Positions 24,542 to 35,652 of a stretch of 64,000 nucleotides of DNA are shown here, in pieces. The first letter of the stretch is position 1; every line of letters starts with the position of its first letter. The DNA is from Opeltia flavorubescens (Eukaryota; Ascomycota; Lecanoromycetes; Teloschistales; Teloschistaceae), in NCBI GenBank assembly GCA_000442125.1, contig KE546984.1, positions 1 through 64,000 on the forward strand, written 5' to 3'. The position numbers and the translations under genes were made by a program. The notes beneath the pieces were generated by a model. It saw only the letters and a program-made list of their open reading frames with translations. It did no database searches and was not told where the DNA came from.

Positions 24542-25205
24542 GCAGCGTCGATCTGGGCGTTCTTCAAACGTTTTTTGCTATGCGCCTCCGGATCCGTGCC
24601 CGTTGTGCTGAATGGCGCGTTTGGACCCAATCCTCACTCAGGAGCTTCGGAAGATAGTTGGAATGAAGCGATGATTGATTCAATTGGGCTGCACCTATCC
24701 CATTACGAGATGATGGTACTGCAATAGGGAGGGGCTGGTAGAACAATGCTCGTGCTCGTAACCAGGGCTTGCGCTTGCTTGGTTCTGGGTTTCGTAGTCT
24801 CCCTTATTCAGTTTTTCCAAAGCTCATATATATTCAGTGTAGAAGTACATAAATCGCTGGTCTGCTAGTTCGTATTTCAAGTCTCAACGGGTAAAAGGGT
24901 AGGCAAAACCTTCGAACTACTGTAGGATCTCAAGCTAATAGGCTATAAATTGATTTTTTTTTATTTGTTGTATGATGATCGATGTATGGAGATTTGATAT
25001 CAATTTAAAGATATTGGCTGAATTATAATTTACTCTGTGTCTCCAACAATCACTATATTATCATCTGGTATTGATATACATCGAGTCCTATCAATCCCCT
25101 TTTCTCCTGTTAGCAAGGTTCAAAGTCACGCCTTTTACTTTGGTAAACTAATCCTCCTCTCTTATTATTCGTATACACGGTCCCGTTAACTGTAATAACG
25201 TTTGC
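24542..25205. other. Intergenic, nothing recognised
   Basis: Downstream flank of the 24.1-kb gene. Only short antisense frames occur, and no signals can be supported. Confidence 0.4.
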
Positions 25206-25868
25206 CTAGACCCGGCGAAAACGGGCTGTTGCATACATGGTCCCTCTGTCGGTAGAAGTTATTGCTCTTAGCCCCAGCCTGGCTGGAAGACGGAAATTGT
25301 GAGCAGTCTTAGAACTCCAAAACCCACCGCCTCAAAGCAAGGCTATCATTCCTTCTGCCGTCAGCCAGTGAGCGTCGCCTTTCGAAGGTGGGACCGTCTT
25401 GGGTAAGTAGATGTAACTGGCTCTAGTAATTGGTGCAAATGGAGTAGCTGAGTATTGCCAGTTCATGGCAGGTCCATGTGCTGTTTCCAGAGTCCGACCA
25501 TAAAAATCTTCTGTCTGCTGCTCGAAGATCGATCGTTACCCCCATACGACAGCGACGTCTCCCACCATTAGGTTTGTAAACTCGGCTAGCTGACCGTACG
25601 TCTGGCCTGGGGGCCCCTCAGGCGGAGCACAGCAGTAATCAGGAAGTATATCGTGGCATGTAGCGGTAGATTGGTAGCCGTGAAGTTCGCCTCCTACATC
25701 AAAATAATTGTTCTCGGTAATGGGCGGGCGGGAGATCGATATGTCAACTTGTACTGTGCAGGTAGGTAAAGTAAGGAGGAGGATCCAGCAATCACAGGAA
25801 ATATGTGGNTACATAATACTTGGAACAATTGCACGAGCAAAGGCGGTTCCGAAGACGAATATTATCAT
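25206..25868 (-). pseudogene. Secreted-protein gene broken by two in-frame stops
   Basis: On the minus strand one frame runs for about 220 codons from 25,868 to 25,206 but is interrupted by TAA (after GDVAVVWG) and TGA (after GMIALL). On both sides the translation remains protein-like: CHDILPDYCCAPPEG, then RASYIYLPKTVPPSKGDAHW, then GGGFWSSKTA. TAA from CAA, and TGA from CGA or TGG, are single transitions of the RIP type. The N-terminus contains one N (25,809) and may include an intron, so the true start is unclear. The Cys and Gly/Pro pattern suggests a formerly secreted protein. Alternative: stops removed by unseen splicing, but no suitable splice sites flank them. Confidence 0.6.
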
Positions 25869-26604
25869 TAGCCTTAAAACTAAGGACTAAAGGATCCGAA
25901 CAGCTAGCATGTCGAACAACGCTTGTTTTCACCAAAACCCGACTACAGGATCAGTCAGTGCACAGAAGAGCCACGCCCAAGCTTAGCGACGTGACATAAT
26001 GTAAAAGCGCTGTTTCTCAAGACTTTATGGTTGCACTGACCTCTCTGGTCCGTGCATCGATATCCAAAAAAGATTACCGAAGTCTCGGATCATGTGCGAT
26101 GTGCTCCACCCCCGTCGGCATGTTTGAGCGTCCTACAAGACCAGACGTTATAGACGAATTCCTTACGAAATGAGGACACATAGTCTTTGAGATAATATCG
26201 AGGCGTGGAAGAAAAGCCGCGGAGGGTTGCTATCAATCACTTCAGTAATACAGTTATTATAGTAGGTTAAGGCAGGATGATAACAGGACTTCGCAATAGA
26301 CATAAACCTAAAATTTCAAAATGACAGATAGGCATTACCCCAGATCTTTGCGTGAGCTGTCGTGACTCGCTATTAAGCATTTGGGAAACAAAATGTCATC
26401 GTCTAAACGAAAGAGATCTAGTAGGACTAAGCAACTTGCTACCATTTTGTATTTTGCGATCATATCTGGACCCTTATTGGCCGATCTGACTATATCTTTA
26501 TTGTCGATAAGAGGTTGGCAAGATAGTCTANGTCGTTGCATTGGGCAGTCACGTGCCCAGATAGATATCTAGCTCTTGCACGATAAAGATAGATTAAAGC
26601 CTCA
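25869..26604. other. Intergenic, nothing recognised
   Basis: Contains overlapping 63- and 68-codon frames on opposite strands around 26,335-26,572 with an N at 26,531. Neither has features of a gene. Confidence 0.4.
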
Positions 26605-27702
26605 TCAGATCGTCTTCAAGGAACGTTTTTGCTGCCGGGGTCCACTTGACTTCTCGGTGCTATCCATTCGAGAAAGCGCACAAGCCTTCGCACTCAGTGG
26701 AAGTCGTCTTGCGCCACTTACGGAAGGTACCAAAGCATTTGTAATTTGACCAGGTATGACGGGTATGAGTGCTCTATGGGCCAAAGCCGTGCCAGGGCTT
26801 GTAGAGTCGTCTGGATATCCCATTGGCCACTTCGGACTCTGCCAGTCGTATTCCGCAGTGAGGAAAATATGCTCACTTGCAGGAACGACTTTCCATTGAA
26901 TACTCCAATCCTGCACCAAGCCTGCCGCTATCGCCACCTCGGACTTTAGTCTTACAACGACTGACGGGATTGGAGACCACCGCCTGCGAATTTCAGGGTC
27001 CACGGTCCATTCGACTTCGCTGCGGTTCGCAGTAACATAGACACTACCGAACATATTCAACGCAGTCCTCGGATCAGTCCAATTCAGGCCCATACTAATG
27101 ACGTTATTTTGAGGATCGTGGGGATCGTATGGATTGTAATTATTCAGCACGGTTTCTATTAGGTCTCCGCAAGCGACACCCCAGGCAACCGCTGATATCG
27201 GAATATCCGCCACTTTCATATGACCCTGCCATAGGGTGAAATTCTCGTTAGGATAGACGATTGGGGGCCTTGGTCCAAACTGAGCAGGGTCGCTGTGCCA
27301 TTTGCAGTATTGTGTGGTCTCGACGTACCACACTGCATCTAGCTCAGGTGTCTTGTCGTCAATGATGATGAAAGGTTTCGTAACTCCTTCGGTGTCGAGA
27401 ACGTTGCGCAGATCATAATGAGACATTCCGTAAAGATCAGGGCGGTCGTAGATGGTGAGCTCGACTTGCGCATTACCATATCGCGCCCATGTACCATCGT
27501 AGAAACCATGCTGCACGGTCCTCGTCATTTCTTGTGTCATTGGCGACGTTGAGTAGGCATTGATGGATTGCAAAATATGATGATCGATTATAACCATCGT
27601 CTCAATTGTTGCTAGGATGGCTGATGTAGAATGTGACTGCTTCCCTAGATTGTGCGCAGGGCTAGAGTACTTTTTGTGTCGAGATATGCGCTTACACGCC
27701 AA
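26605..27702 (-). CDS. Hypothetical protein, up to 365 aa
   Basis: A long uninterrupted minus-strand frame. The first 30-50 residues are basic and low in complexity, so the true start may be the internal Met at about residue 36 (MVIIDHHIL) or 55 (MTQEMTRTV). The body contains a distinctive segment, IIIDDKTPELDAVWYVETTQ, then a Trp/Pro-rich region (KWHSDPAQFGPRPP, ENFTLWQGHMKVADIP) and several predicted beta strands. The last 35 residues are basic (GPRQQKRSLKTI). There is no signal peptide or transmembrane segment. I do not recognise the family. Frame length and amino-acid pattern support a real gene. Confidence 0.6.
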   Translation of the reverse strand: MACKRISRHKKYSSPAHNLGKQSHSTSAILATIETMVIIDHHILQSINAYSTSPMTQEMTRTVQHGFYDGTWARYGNAQVELTIYDRPDLYGMSHYDLRNVLDTEGVTKPFIIIDDKTPELDAVWYVETTQYCKWHSDPAQFGPRPPIVYPNENFTLWQGHMKVADIPISAVAWGVACGDLIETVLNNYNPYDPHDPQNNVISMGLNWTDPRTALNMFGSVYVTANRSEVEWTVDPEIRRRWSPIPSVVVRLKSEVAIAAGLVQDWSIQWKVVPASEHIFLTAEYDWQSPKWPMGYPDDSTSPGTALAHRALIPVIPGQITNALVPSVSGARRLPLSAKACALSRMDSTEKSSGPRQQKRSLKTI

Positions 27703-28520
27703 TAGATGGTGTCATTTCCGCCGGTTCGGGTCTGTGCGCGAAGAAAAGTAGATTTCTATATTGAAAGACTATTTCGCGGTAATTCGGGCGCCAGAGGCTT
27801 TATCTCGATCATTCCTCTAAGGTTGAAATCCCTAGATATCCTAGTAATCCTCCTAGCTTCCAAATAAGCCGGTGAACGGGATCCCTAAGTTGACAAAGAA
27901 CCACCGGGTGTTATACTTGCGACCTCATCAATGCCAGTGCATGAGTTTATCATAATGATGAGCCCAAATATCGTTCATCAAGTACCTCCACTGCCCTGAA
28001 CCTCAACAATATCTTCCAAAGCACCCAATTCAATCGTATCAATCCGAGGGCTCTTTGATCAATCCGAAGGCTCTTTGATCAATAAGGGAGCTGCGATTTC
28101 TCAATAGGTTTGATACATTGATCAGGCCTCAGCATTGAAGATTTTACAAGAACAGTAAAACCCGTGCAAACAATCTTTAATTGGGCGTTGTTGTAAGCTA
28201 AGAAATCAGTTTCTAATCATATCACGAGAACAGCGCCACGCCTTTCCACCTATCAACATGTGAACCCAACTCGGATTTGACGAACAGAACAGCAGAAACA
28301 AATGTCTAGATCTCCTTTGATTACTCTGGGAGTGTGGTTAAAGATGTCTCAAATATAGCAATCGGAGCAGATTTATCAATCCGGAGTACCAGCCACAGCA
28401 ATCCTATCAAAACTGCAGGAACCGACCCCCGGCTCACATTCATCCAATACATTGGCCCTATAACCCCGTCAGGAATCTACTCAATCGAGCCATAACTTAT
28501 GCTTGAAGAGATGAAAGGAC
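27703..28520. other. Intergenic between 26.6-kb gene and protease gene
   Basis: About 0.8 kb with no coding frame. It includes the 20-bp tandem duplication listed at 28,041. If the protease gene has a fourth exon, it would end at 28,458. Confidence 0.45.
28041..28080. repeat. 20-bp tandem duplication
   Basis: AATCCGAGGGCTCTTTGATC is followed directly by the same 20 bases with one G/A change. Confidence 0.8.
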
Positions 28521-29899
28521 TTACACCGCTCTTGAAACGCCATTATAAGGCGCCGTGACCTTCGCCTCATCAACCTTGCACTCTCGAGTACCGAGCGCTC
28601 TCGCAGCATACGCGTAAAGCTCGTAGCTCTTCGCAATATTCCACGGAGGATCTTCTCCCCCATTATCAGGTGTGACGGCTTTTGTGACGCATTCCCTATA
28701 TGAGTGCATGGTCAGGCACCAAAATTACCTGGAAGCGATCGTGAAGAGTCCCATACCAACTGTAACAATTTCTTCTCACCCCGTCGTCAACATCGACACC
28801 TGCCAAGGTCTTCACGTGCATGAGTTCATGAAGGAAAGTACCACCCTGATCGATCATGCTAGGGAAATCGGAGCTTGGGAAATCGCACGTGAGTTGTGCA
28901 GGGAGAGCGAAGAATGTCCCGCAAAACACAACGTTGTAAGTGCCGTCATCGAAAGGTCCTGCTTTCGATATCAACCGTCATCCCATTGCCCTCCTTTTTG
29001 GGGCAAGCAGTAGAGGACTTACCTGCCGCGTAGGCTGCAATACGCTGATTTCTCTGGCAGTCATAGTCACTTTGAAAGCGTTCGCATTGCTCTAGAACAC
29101 CGAAGTTCTTGTTCACAGGGTCGTAATCCTGCACGCCTTGATAGGCGTTACTCACGGTTCCTCGTTGATCTCCGTTGTTGAAGTAGAGGCCCCACAAAGC
29201 GGCATTCCCACTGCCTTGCGCATGTCTTGCCAAGTCCTTTGCGTTGTTTCTGGCGGTCTCGACGGTTTGGTCACCATTACAATCGCCTGGACGGTATCGG
29301 TCGGCTCGTTTGTTAAGACTTGGCTGAGATACGGTTAGATTCATCATGATGGGTTCTGACCTAATATCGAGCTGGTGGAGAGCATGATGTCGAGGTTTCC
29401 GGAGGACTTCCTCGATGGTGGTACCATTACGATGGAGGAAAGCAGAGGTGATCAAGTCCAAAATAACCTTATATTCACCAGCGTTGGGGACCTTGAAGAG
29501 TTTGGTGAGGTCATAGTAACCCACATGCTGGCTCCCTGAAGGAATTTCGACGAAATCATCCGGTACAGCATTGGTGAAGGTGAATCTCAACATGTCTTCC
29601 CCAGGCGTAAGATTCACCTCGGTACCGTTTAATTTGTGCGTCACTCGGAATGATCCATGCTCTGCAACGGATTGAAAATGGGAATTCCATGTTAAGATGG
29701 AAATATCATGACCATAAGTATTCCTGGTCGAGACTTTGATGTGGGTCTGGTTCACTGGTTGTAGAGACGCCGTAAGCGACAGTGCTTGTGGGGATGACGA
29801 GGATGTCGAGGGGATTGATGAGTTCGTGTATGGTCGGATGACCATGCTAAGTCCAGACTTTGCCGCACCTAGAAGGACCAAAGGATAGAAGAGCTTCAT
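28521..29899 (-). CDS. Secreted zinc metalloprotease, M35 (deuterolysin)-like
   Basis: Three exons, 29,899-29,023, 28,958-28,757 and 28,695-28,521, give 417 residues. Intron 1 is 64 bp (GTAAGT...CAG). Intron 2 is 61 bp (GTATGG, branch CTGAC, TAG), and both keep phase. A signal peptide (MKLFYPLVLLGAAKSGLS) and a long propeptide end at Kex2-type KR (residues 197-198). The mature domain then begins ADRYRPGDCNGDQ. The zinc site HELMH is at about residues 336-340, and a SYELYAYAARAL helix near the end matches the C-terminal part of M35 enzymes. These prepro proteases cleave extracellular protein. The third zinc ligand is not certain; candidates are Asp residues in GVDVDD. A donor-like GTAAGT overlaps the stop, so a short fourth exon to 28,458 is possible. 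Confidence 0.8.
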
Positions 29900-30990
29900 G
29901 GCTCACTAGTAATAGTAGAACTCGATTAATGGTTGACAAAGGTGCCGCTGGAGTAAACTGACGTAGAGATTGAAGAGAAGGGTTGGATGATGAGAGAAGT
30001 AGCAAACGTAGGTGAGTATATATATCCATGATCAAGAAGGAGCTCTTGGGTGTAGGACGTGATTTTCAACGCCTACTCTATTCTTGATTCCGCGAGCCTC
30101 AGTTCGAAGCACAGCAACATTAGATTAAAAGAGTCGCAAGCTCCAAAATCTACCAAGAAACCCAAAACATGCCATGATTCAATGTGTATTCAAAGCTCTT
30201 CTATGTCTCACGACGAGTATGGCGTTGGGTTTGACGACAGCTGGGTGTGGTAAATGGTATTTGTGGACTTGCAACTGATGTCTTGACCGCCGAACAAAAA
30301 TAGGTCAAAGAGGGAGGTTGTCTGAGCAATATTGGTACACAAATACACCTCGCCATGTGTGAGGCTCAAGGCGGAGTTTTAATCTCATCCCGCGCTGGGT
30401 TTCACATGGGGCGGGCCGTGTATGACGTCCACAGCCCTTTTTAAGTGGCACACTCTTTTGATAGGTAGAGTTAATGACCGCGTGGACGACTTGGAATTCA
30501 AGCGAACAAGTCGATCAGATACAGAAGGTTGTCGATTGAGGGAAACGATGAGAAATGGTTCTTGAAAAACAATGTTTGACGTAGGGTTGTGGAGCAGGCA
30601 TCAGAAGAGATTTCGAGACAGCAGCGACTCTTTCATACTCGAGAAGGGAGTCGATCGTTCCTCGAGCTGGTAACTTCTCCAAAGACACGAAAATGATGAA
30701 TGCATCTCGGCGTGTCTACGCTGCATGTAAAGAATCGAGGAGCCCGGGGTGGAAGGAAAAAGTGATTAGAGGCGGATGCGACACTGCGATTTACAGCCAG
30801 AACCCACTGAGCCACGCCTAGAAAGTAGGGCACGTAGCTCAAAAAGTTCATTTGATACTAACACCAAGAGCACATCATAATTTTCGAAACGTTCGTGGGA
30901 GAAGATGGACTGTTTGTTCAGCAATTCTCGTGATAATTTACATGCCAAGGAACACCAACCTTTTTTTTAGGAGTTTGTGAGTCCTATTTA
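29900..30990. other. Upstream region of the protease gene, no genes
   Basis: Short frames at 30,059, 30,633 and 30,766 lack features. AT-rich promoter-like sequence (TATATATA near 30,018) lies about 120 bases upstream of the protease start. Confidence 0.4.
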
Positions 30991-30992
30991 TA

Positions 30993-31313
30993 CTCCCCTA
31001 ACCCATGAAATAATGTTAGTTTTGTCGATCTACAGGGGCAGGGTGACTAACCTAGAACAGCAGCTGTGTGGCAAAAGCAGACTCGATGTAATGCCTGATT
31101 TTAATATAATCTTACATTGAATCAATTATCTAAGGTATCTAGATACTCCAATCGCGTGCTTAATACTCACTGAAAGAACCTCGAAGATTCGACGCTGTCA
31201 CAGGTTGAAAAAAATAGAAGAAAAAGTCCTCTATTTTATAGTGCGATAAAAGCTACAAACGCTAGAACCCCTGCTGATCAGCAAAACTAACACTATTTCA
31301 TGGGTTAGGGGAG
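30993..31313. mobile_element. Mariner/Tc1-type MITE, 321 bp
   Basis: Terminal inverted repeats begin CTCCCCTAACCCATGAAATA and continue with TGTTAGTTTTG, near-perfect for about 46 bases at both ends. The unit is bordered by TA on each side (30,991-30,992 and 31,314-31,315), the target duplication of Tc1/mariner elements. The roughly 230-bp interior has no coding frame, so the element is non-autonomous and would rely on a transposase elsewhere in the genome. Confidence 0.85.
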
Positions 31314-31315
31314 TA

Positions 31316-32188
31316 GTCATCATATTTTCAGTCCCGACCTAGCCATTTAGAGAAAGGACTGCCAACCTAGTCGAATTATGCGCGCTCCATCATAAAATAG
31401 TGCCAAGTGTATAAAGTTATAGAGAATATAGACTCTCGCGCATTTTAATCTTGAAAATCCTCCCGTCCCAAGCTTCGATATCCAGCGTACTAGACGCGTA
31501 CCCCTAAACAGCTAAAAATATGCGTCATGTGATAATACCCAATGAAATGCCAGGTTATTGGTTTCGGAAAGCAGTTGACTTGATTATTTAGGGTGCTTCA
31601 CGTGGAATCTGCGATGGTGAGGTACTCTTAAAGCCCAAGTATCCTGTCACTCGCCGCGTGAAATTTGCTTGAAAGATCCATCGCTCTGCGTGAGGAAGCA
31701 GAAGAGAACGTTTTTCAGCATTGCATCGGTGTAAGTCCTGCGACTGGGCATAGAAATCTTTGATTGACGGAACTGATTGTAATCGAGTATCCTTGGCGTT
31801 GATAGTGGATGCTTTAATTGATAGCTCTCAGTTCGTCATTTAAAGGCGAGGGTTGCAGGTGGACGCTGCCTCACATCAGAGTTCTTAAAGTTCCACTGCG
31901 TCTCTGCTACGCGACCGTTGCAATGGTCCAGATCTCTCTACGGGCATTTCAATACGGGTATATCGGCATGTAATTTCAACCAAGCGAGCGGGATGTCCAA
32001 AGTCTGACTGGCTAGGCTTTCTGTCGCCCATTCATACGGCTTGCATGGATATTCAAACAATCGATCGCATTCATGCGTACGACATCAAATCAAATGAATG
32101 AGAAGGGGTTCTTTACGGTCACAATGCAAGCTCACAGTAATGAAGATGACGATTAAGTTTCATTGAATTTTCTTGCTGTAATGAGAAC
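31316..32188. other. Intergenic, nothing recognised
   Basis: About 0.9 kb between the MITE and the 3' end of the 32.2-kb gene. No coding frame or RNA gene is supported. Confidence 0.4.
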
Positions 32189-32755
32189 TCAGTTGTTATA
32201 TCCTTCAGGCACAATCACTATCGGATTGCTGTTCTGGATACCCCCCGGTGTGGCTTGCATGATGTATGAAATCGCATTCGCATTCACCGCCACACCCGTG
32301 TTCTTTACCGTGTCGGTGGGGAAGCCATTTGGATCATTAACGGCAATGTTGATGCTGAGGCGGGTGAAGTTGCCGTGAGCCACTGCAGTGTCGACCATCT
32401 TATGCAGCGTGGCATCGCACCTGGTGCCAATCGCGGCAAGCTGTGAAAGGGCGACAGTAGGCAGCCAATACCCGATTTGGCATCCTACTCCGGCACCATG
32501 CCAGTTCCATCGATCTGGACCTCCGCTGGAGGTGAGTCCTCCTGTTTGCTGAATTTGTGCGCAGGTATTCGTCAGCTGCTGGTGACAACTGTCGATCAGC
32601 CAATCTGGGTCTGTTTGGCCGCCTAGCATGGTTAAGTCGATGGGTCCGTCGTCGGTCCAAGCGGCGGCTGCTTGTACGGGGACGGCGATGGTAGGGACGA
32701 AGAGTGATGACGAGAGGAGAAGAGCTGTATAGCTGAGGACACCCGTCGAGAACAT
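32189..32755 (-). CDS. Secreted protein, 188 aa, unknown family
   Basis: A single-exon minus-strand frame. It has a long signal peptide (MFSTGVLSYTALLLSSSLFV, cleavage near ...VPVQA). The mature part has four Cys (LIDSCHQQL, NTCAQI, GVGCQIGYWLP, TRCDATL), a WNWHGAGVGCQIGYWLP core, and a C-terminal beta-rich segment LSINIAVNDPNGFPTDTV with one N-glycosylation site (NFT). Nothing catalytic is visible. It is probably an extracellular protein of the small-secreted type. The start is the first Met, followed immediately by the hydrophobic core. Confidence 0.7.
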   Translation of the reverse strand: MFSTGVLSYTALLLSSSLFVPTIAVPVQAAAAWTDDGPIDLTMLGGQTDPDWLIDSCHQQLTNTCAQIQQTGGLTSSGGPDRWNWHGAGVGCQIGYWLPTVALSQLAAIGTRCDATLHKMVDTAVAHGNFTRLSINIAVNDPNGFPTDTVKNTGVAVNANAISYIMQATPGGIQNSNPIVIVPEGYNN

Positions 32756-34094
32756 GTTGTGATGTTATACGTTGAGCTGAAGTGAATTATGTATTACTGA
32801 AGGAATAAGTCCAAATACTGCTATATAATGGTTCAAAGTCAAGAGACGTTTGTTGGTTGGTGGTAAACATTTTCCCATGGAGAATTGCCCGTTTATAAGA
32901 CAAATTGCGCTTGCGTTGAAACCTTTCATTTCGGAGTGTTTAGATGGACTAAATCGCACCTGGAGCAACGGAGGGTTTCGATTGCATGTAGTTTACGCTC
33001 AAAGCATACCTTGACGTAAAAAAAGTCTAATTTTTCACGTGGAATCAGCTTGGAGATGGAGTGAAACTGTACAGGCGCTCAAGCGCTCCGTTTCTGAGCC
33101 TCATGCATCTAGCGCGAATTCACAGCAGCGAAATCTAGATCAATACATGTCCGAGCATGAGATATCAAAAACGAAGCTGGGGGAGAGAGCTGATGCAGAA
33201 CAGACTCGATCAGTATTGGCTCACACAAAAGTGATATACTGGAGAGGAGAAAGTTGCATATTTTTCCGTAATTCAGATAGCTATAATAAGAATCACGGGA
33301 ACACCATTGAGCCTCTGGTTAGAAGCGACCGCTTATCCGACCCGTCGTGCGATCGGCGAGTTTTGCGAAGCGCAGTCGAATAAACCACGCTATTAAGTGA
33401 AACGGGGCCCGGTTTCGGCTTCGTTAGCTAATCTACAACAAGCTAATGGCGTCACATGTTTTCGCGCATGTTTCGTGCTTTATTTACGACGTTCTCGAAG
33501 CTTTTCGTCTGATCGTAGCCGCGCCGGACCAAGCCATCTGAGATACTGGCCTCTCACATTTTTGACACTTCCTATGATGCAGCGCGTGAGCCTTGCTGCT
33601 CATATTCTGTTGTGTTCACTCGTTACGACGATTTGATGATGCACGACTGTGAGCGCATGCTGCGAGGAAAGACCCCAGGTCTTCCCATTATAAGAAGCTC
33701 GCAAAGTAGTAGTCGATCCCAGCCAGCTAAACGTACTGATTGATACTAATTTGCATCTTCAATGACATTGGCAGCCTCTCTTTGCGATTCAGGTTCAGCC
33801 TTTCTTTCGTTTAGACAGCCAGAATTAAGTAGCTCATACGACTTTCATCCACCTGACGACCTTCAACTCTCGAAATCAGTACTAGCCACTGTAACCCATC
33901 GTCGTTCCCCGTCGGATGATTATGTAGGAGTCACCATGTTTTCAAATCACGAGCCCCACTGCTGTGTGGTTCTTTGCTTCTGATGTCATTAGGAAGGGGA
34001 AGGAGCTCTTGGCAGGGTCTTAACGCACTTCAATGACCGAATCTCTTGCTCTTCCTAGTCCCACTCCACCATCAATTGCATCTCGACCGCTGGG
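32756..34094. other. Intergenic, nothing recognised
   Basis: 1.3 kb with overlapping short plus-strand frames (33,039, 33,397, 33,762), none with a domain, signal peptide or splice support. It probably includes the 5' regions of both flanking genes. Confidence 0.4.
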
Positions 34095-35170
34095 ATGTCA
34101 AGTCTTCCAGCATCCAAGCGGCTTTTGTCTCTTGCATGGGCTGTCCGAGTCAGTCTGCGCCATCTGGAGCCTGGCTTGGTTGCATACGTCGATACCAAAG
34201 CCTCCATCACTACATTCAGATTAGCAGCTCGGTATACCTTGTCGAAAGCTTTCCGTCAGCTACCGGAAGAGGTTCTTTCCCTCATTGCAGATCAAGTGCG
34301 CAATGCAAAGTACCAACAAGAGTGGGATGAATGGTCCAGCATCGTAGACTGCCTTACGAACAAATGCGAATCATGGTTTGATCACCTGTGTCCAGCCGAC
34401 ATGAAAGATCGTGGCTCGGTCGGTTCTAGTAAGCTGTCCACCGAAGGTGTGCCAATCAATGAATACGATCACAGCGCTTGGAACAAACACTGGGATGTGC
34501 AGCACGGGTGGCTCGATTTCCTAACAAACCCATACACAAAATCCAAAGAGGCAAAACGTATTCATGTAGGTCTTGGTATTCCTTGTATCACGACTAGACT
34601 CATCCAAGCATTGCAATTACCATTCCATAGGCAAATATAGTACCTTACCCCGACTGCCAGCGATAGAGAATATCATCGTTATCCACAGATGTTCCTTGAA
34701 TTCGCCGGTCCTGCAGCTGACTTGCTATGTTTCAGGCTTTCACTCGAGAATGCGGAATTCAGCCATACTTCCAGCTTAGAAGAATCTATGACAAGGACAG
34801 ATTTTGTAAGATTGATGCAAAGGCCTACCTGATGCTTCCACTGGAGAAATATTCGGTGCATCTGGCGTCTGATGGAATGGATGATCCCTCCGCTGGCTTC
34901 GCTGTCGATAGCGCCATCGATCTTTCGAAGCTAAACAGTCTGACAGACGAGCAACTACAGGACTTTGAAAAAGTGGCTCGAATCCTCAGAGTCCGCCCAA
35001 TCAACACAGACCCAAGGAAAAAGGAGTCCAAGAACAAGTCAAAGACAGGATTGCTGGGTAGCAAGAGCTACGGAAATGACATAAAAGAGGATGAGGCCGA
35101 TTCGGGGAAAAAGTCAATTCGACCACAGCTGATGCTTCTGGGATGTGGTGAACGATCAGAGAATCAGTAG
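34095..35170 (+). CDS. Hypothetical protein, possibly F-box-like N-terminus
   Basis: The model joins 34,095-34,565 to 34,736-35,170 (301 residues). The intron has donor GTAGGT, branch CTGAC and acceptor TTTCAG, and both ends are in phase 0. At 170 bp it is longer than its neighbours, so a small extra exon inside it cannot be excluded. The N-terminal part has an LPEEVLSLIADQVRNAKY helix reminiscent of an F-box, then Trp-rich sequence. The second exon is well-formed (RRIYDKDRFCKIDAKAYLML) and ends in a Lys-rich tail. There is no signal peptide. The first Met could be further upstream (34,033) in another exon arrangement. The function is unknown. Confidence 0.5.
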
Positions 35171-35652
35171 TTCAAGACTTATTGATGAAGTGAGTTCTTG
35201 TTATCGTCAATTGCAAGTTCTGCGAACTTTTCTGACCTGTCCCGAAGAGCCATGAAATCGTGAAGGCAGAGAATTGTACCGGGGCAGCATTTGCAGGTCG
35301 CATAGGGGCAAGCTTTTGATTTGCAAGCCATGGCATACAGGCCTTTCTTCATTATTGCTGAGACGACCTACATGAAGATGCCATGATACCTTGCTAAAAT
35401 AGTGGCATGTCGATATCGTGGTAAAGATTATCTTACTCACAGGATTCCATGACCGAAATCTCATGTCTTATCAATCAGTTTTTGCCGACAGGAAAACGCC
35501 AATTGCCTCTCCCGACAACGATGCGCTCAATACACGTGGGGAAAAATTGCCCCCCAAAGTGGTAATCGCTTCTTGATTCTCATGCGTCATCATCTGAGAA
35601 AATACTGTACATGCATACCCTCCATCTCCATCTATTCACCTTCATCCACAAC
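35171..35652. other. Intergenic / promoter of the 35.7-kb gene
   Basis: About 0.5 kb with no gene. A pyrimidine-rich stretch (CCATCTCCATCTATTCACC) just before the start codon is typical of fungal promoters. Confidence 0.4.

Noticed and set aside
34566-34735. An extra exon inside the 170-bp intron of the 34-kb gene
   Set aside because: Open frames exist there, but no pair of splice sites keeps phase with both flanking exons and leaves introns of normal length; a single intron does.
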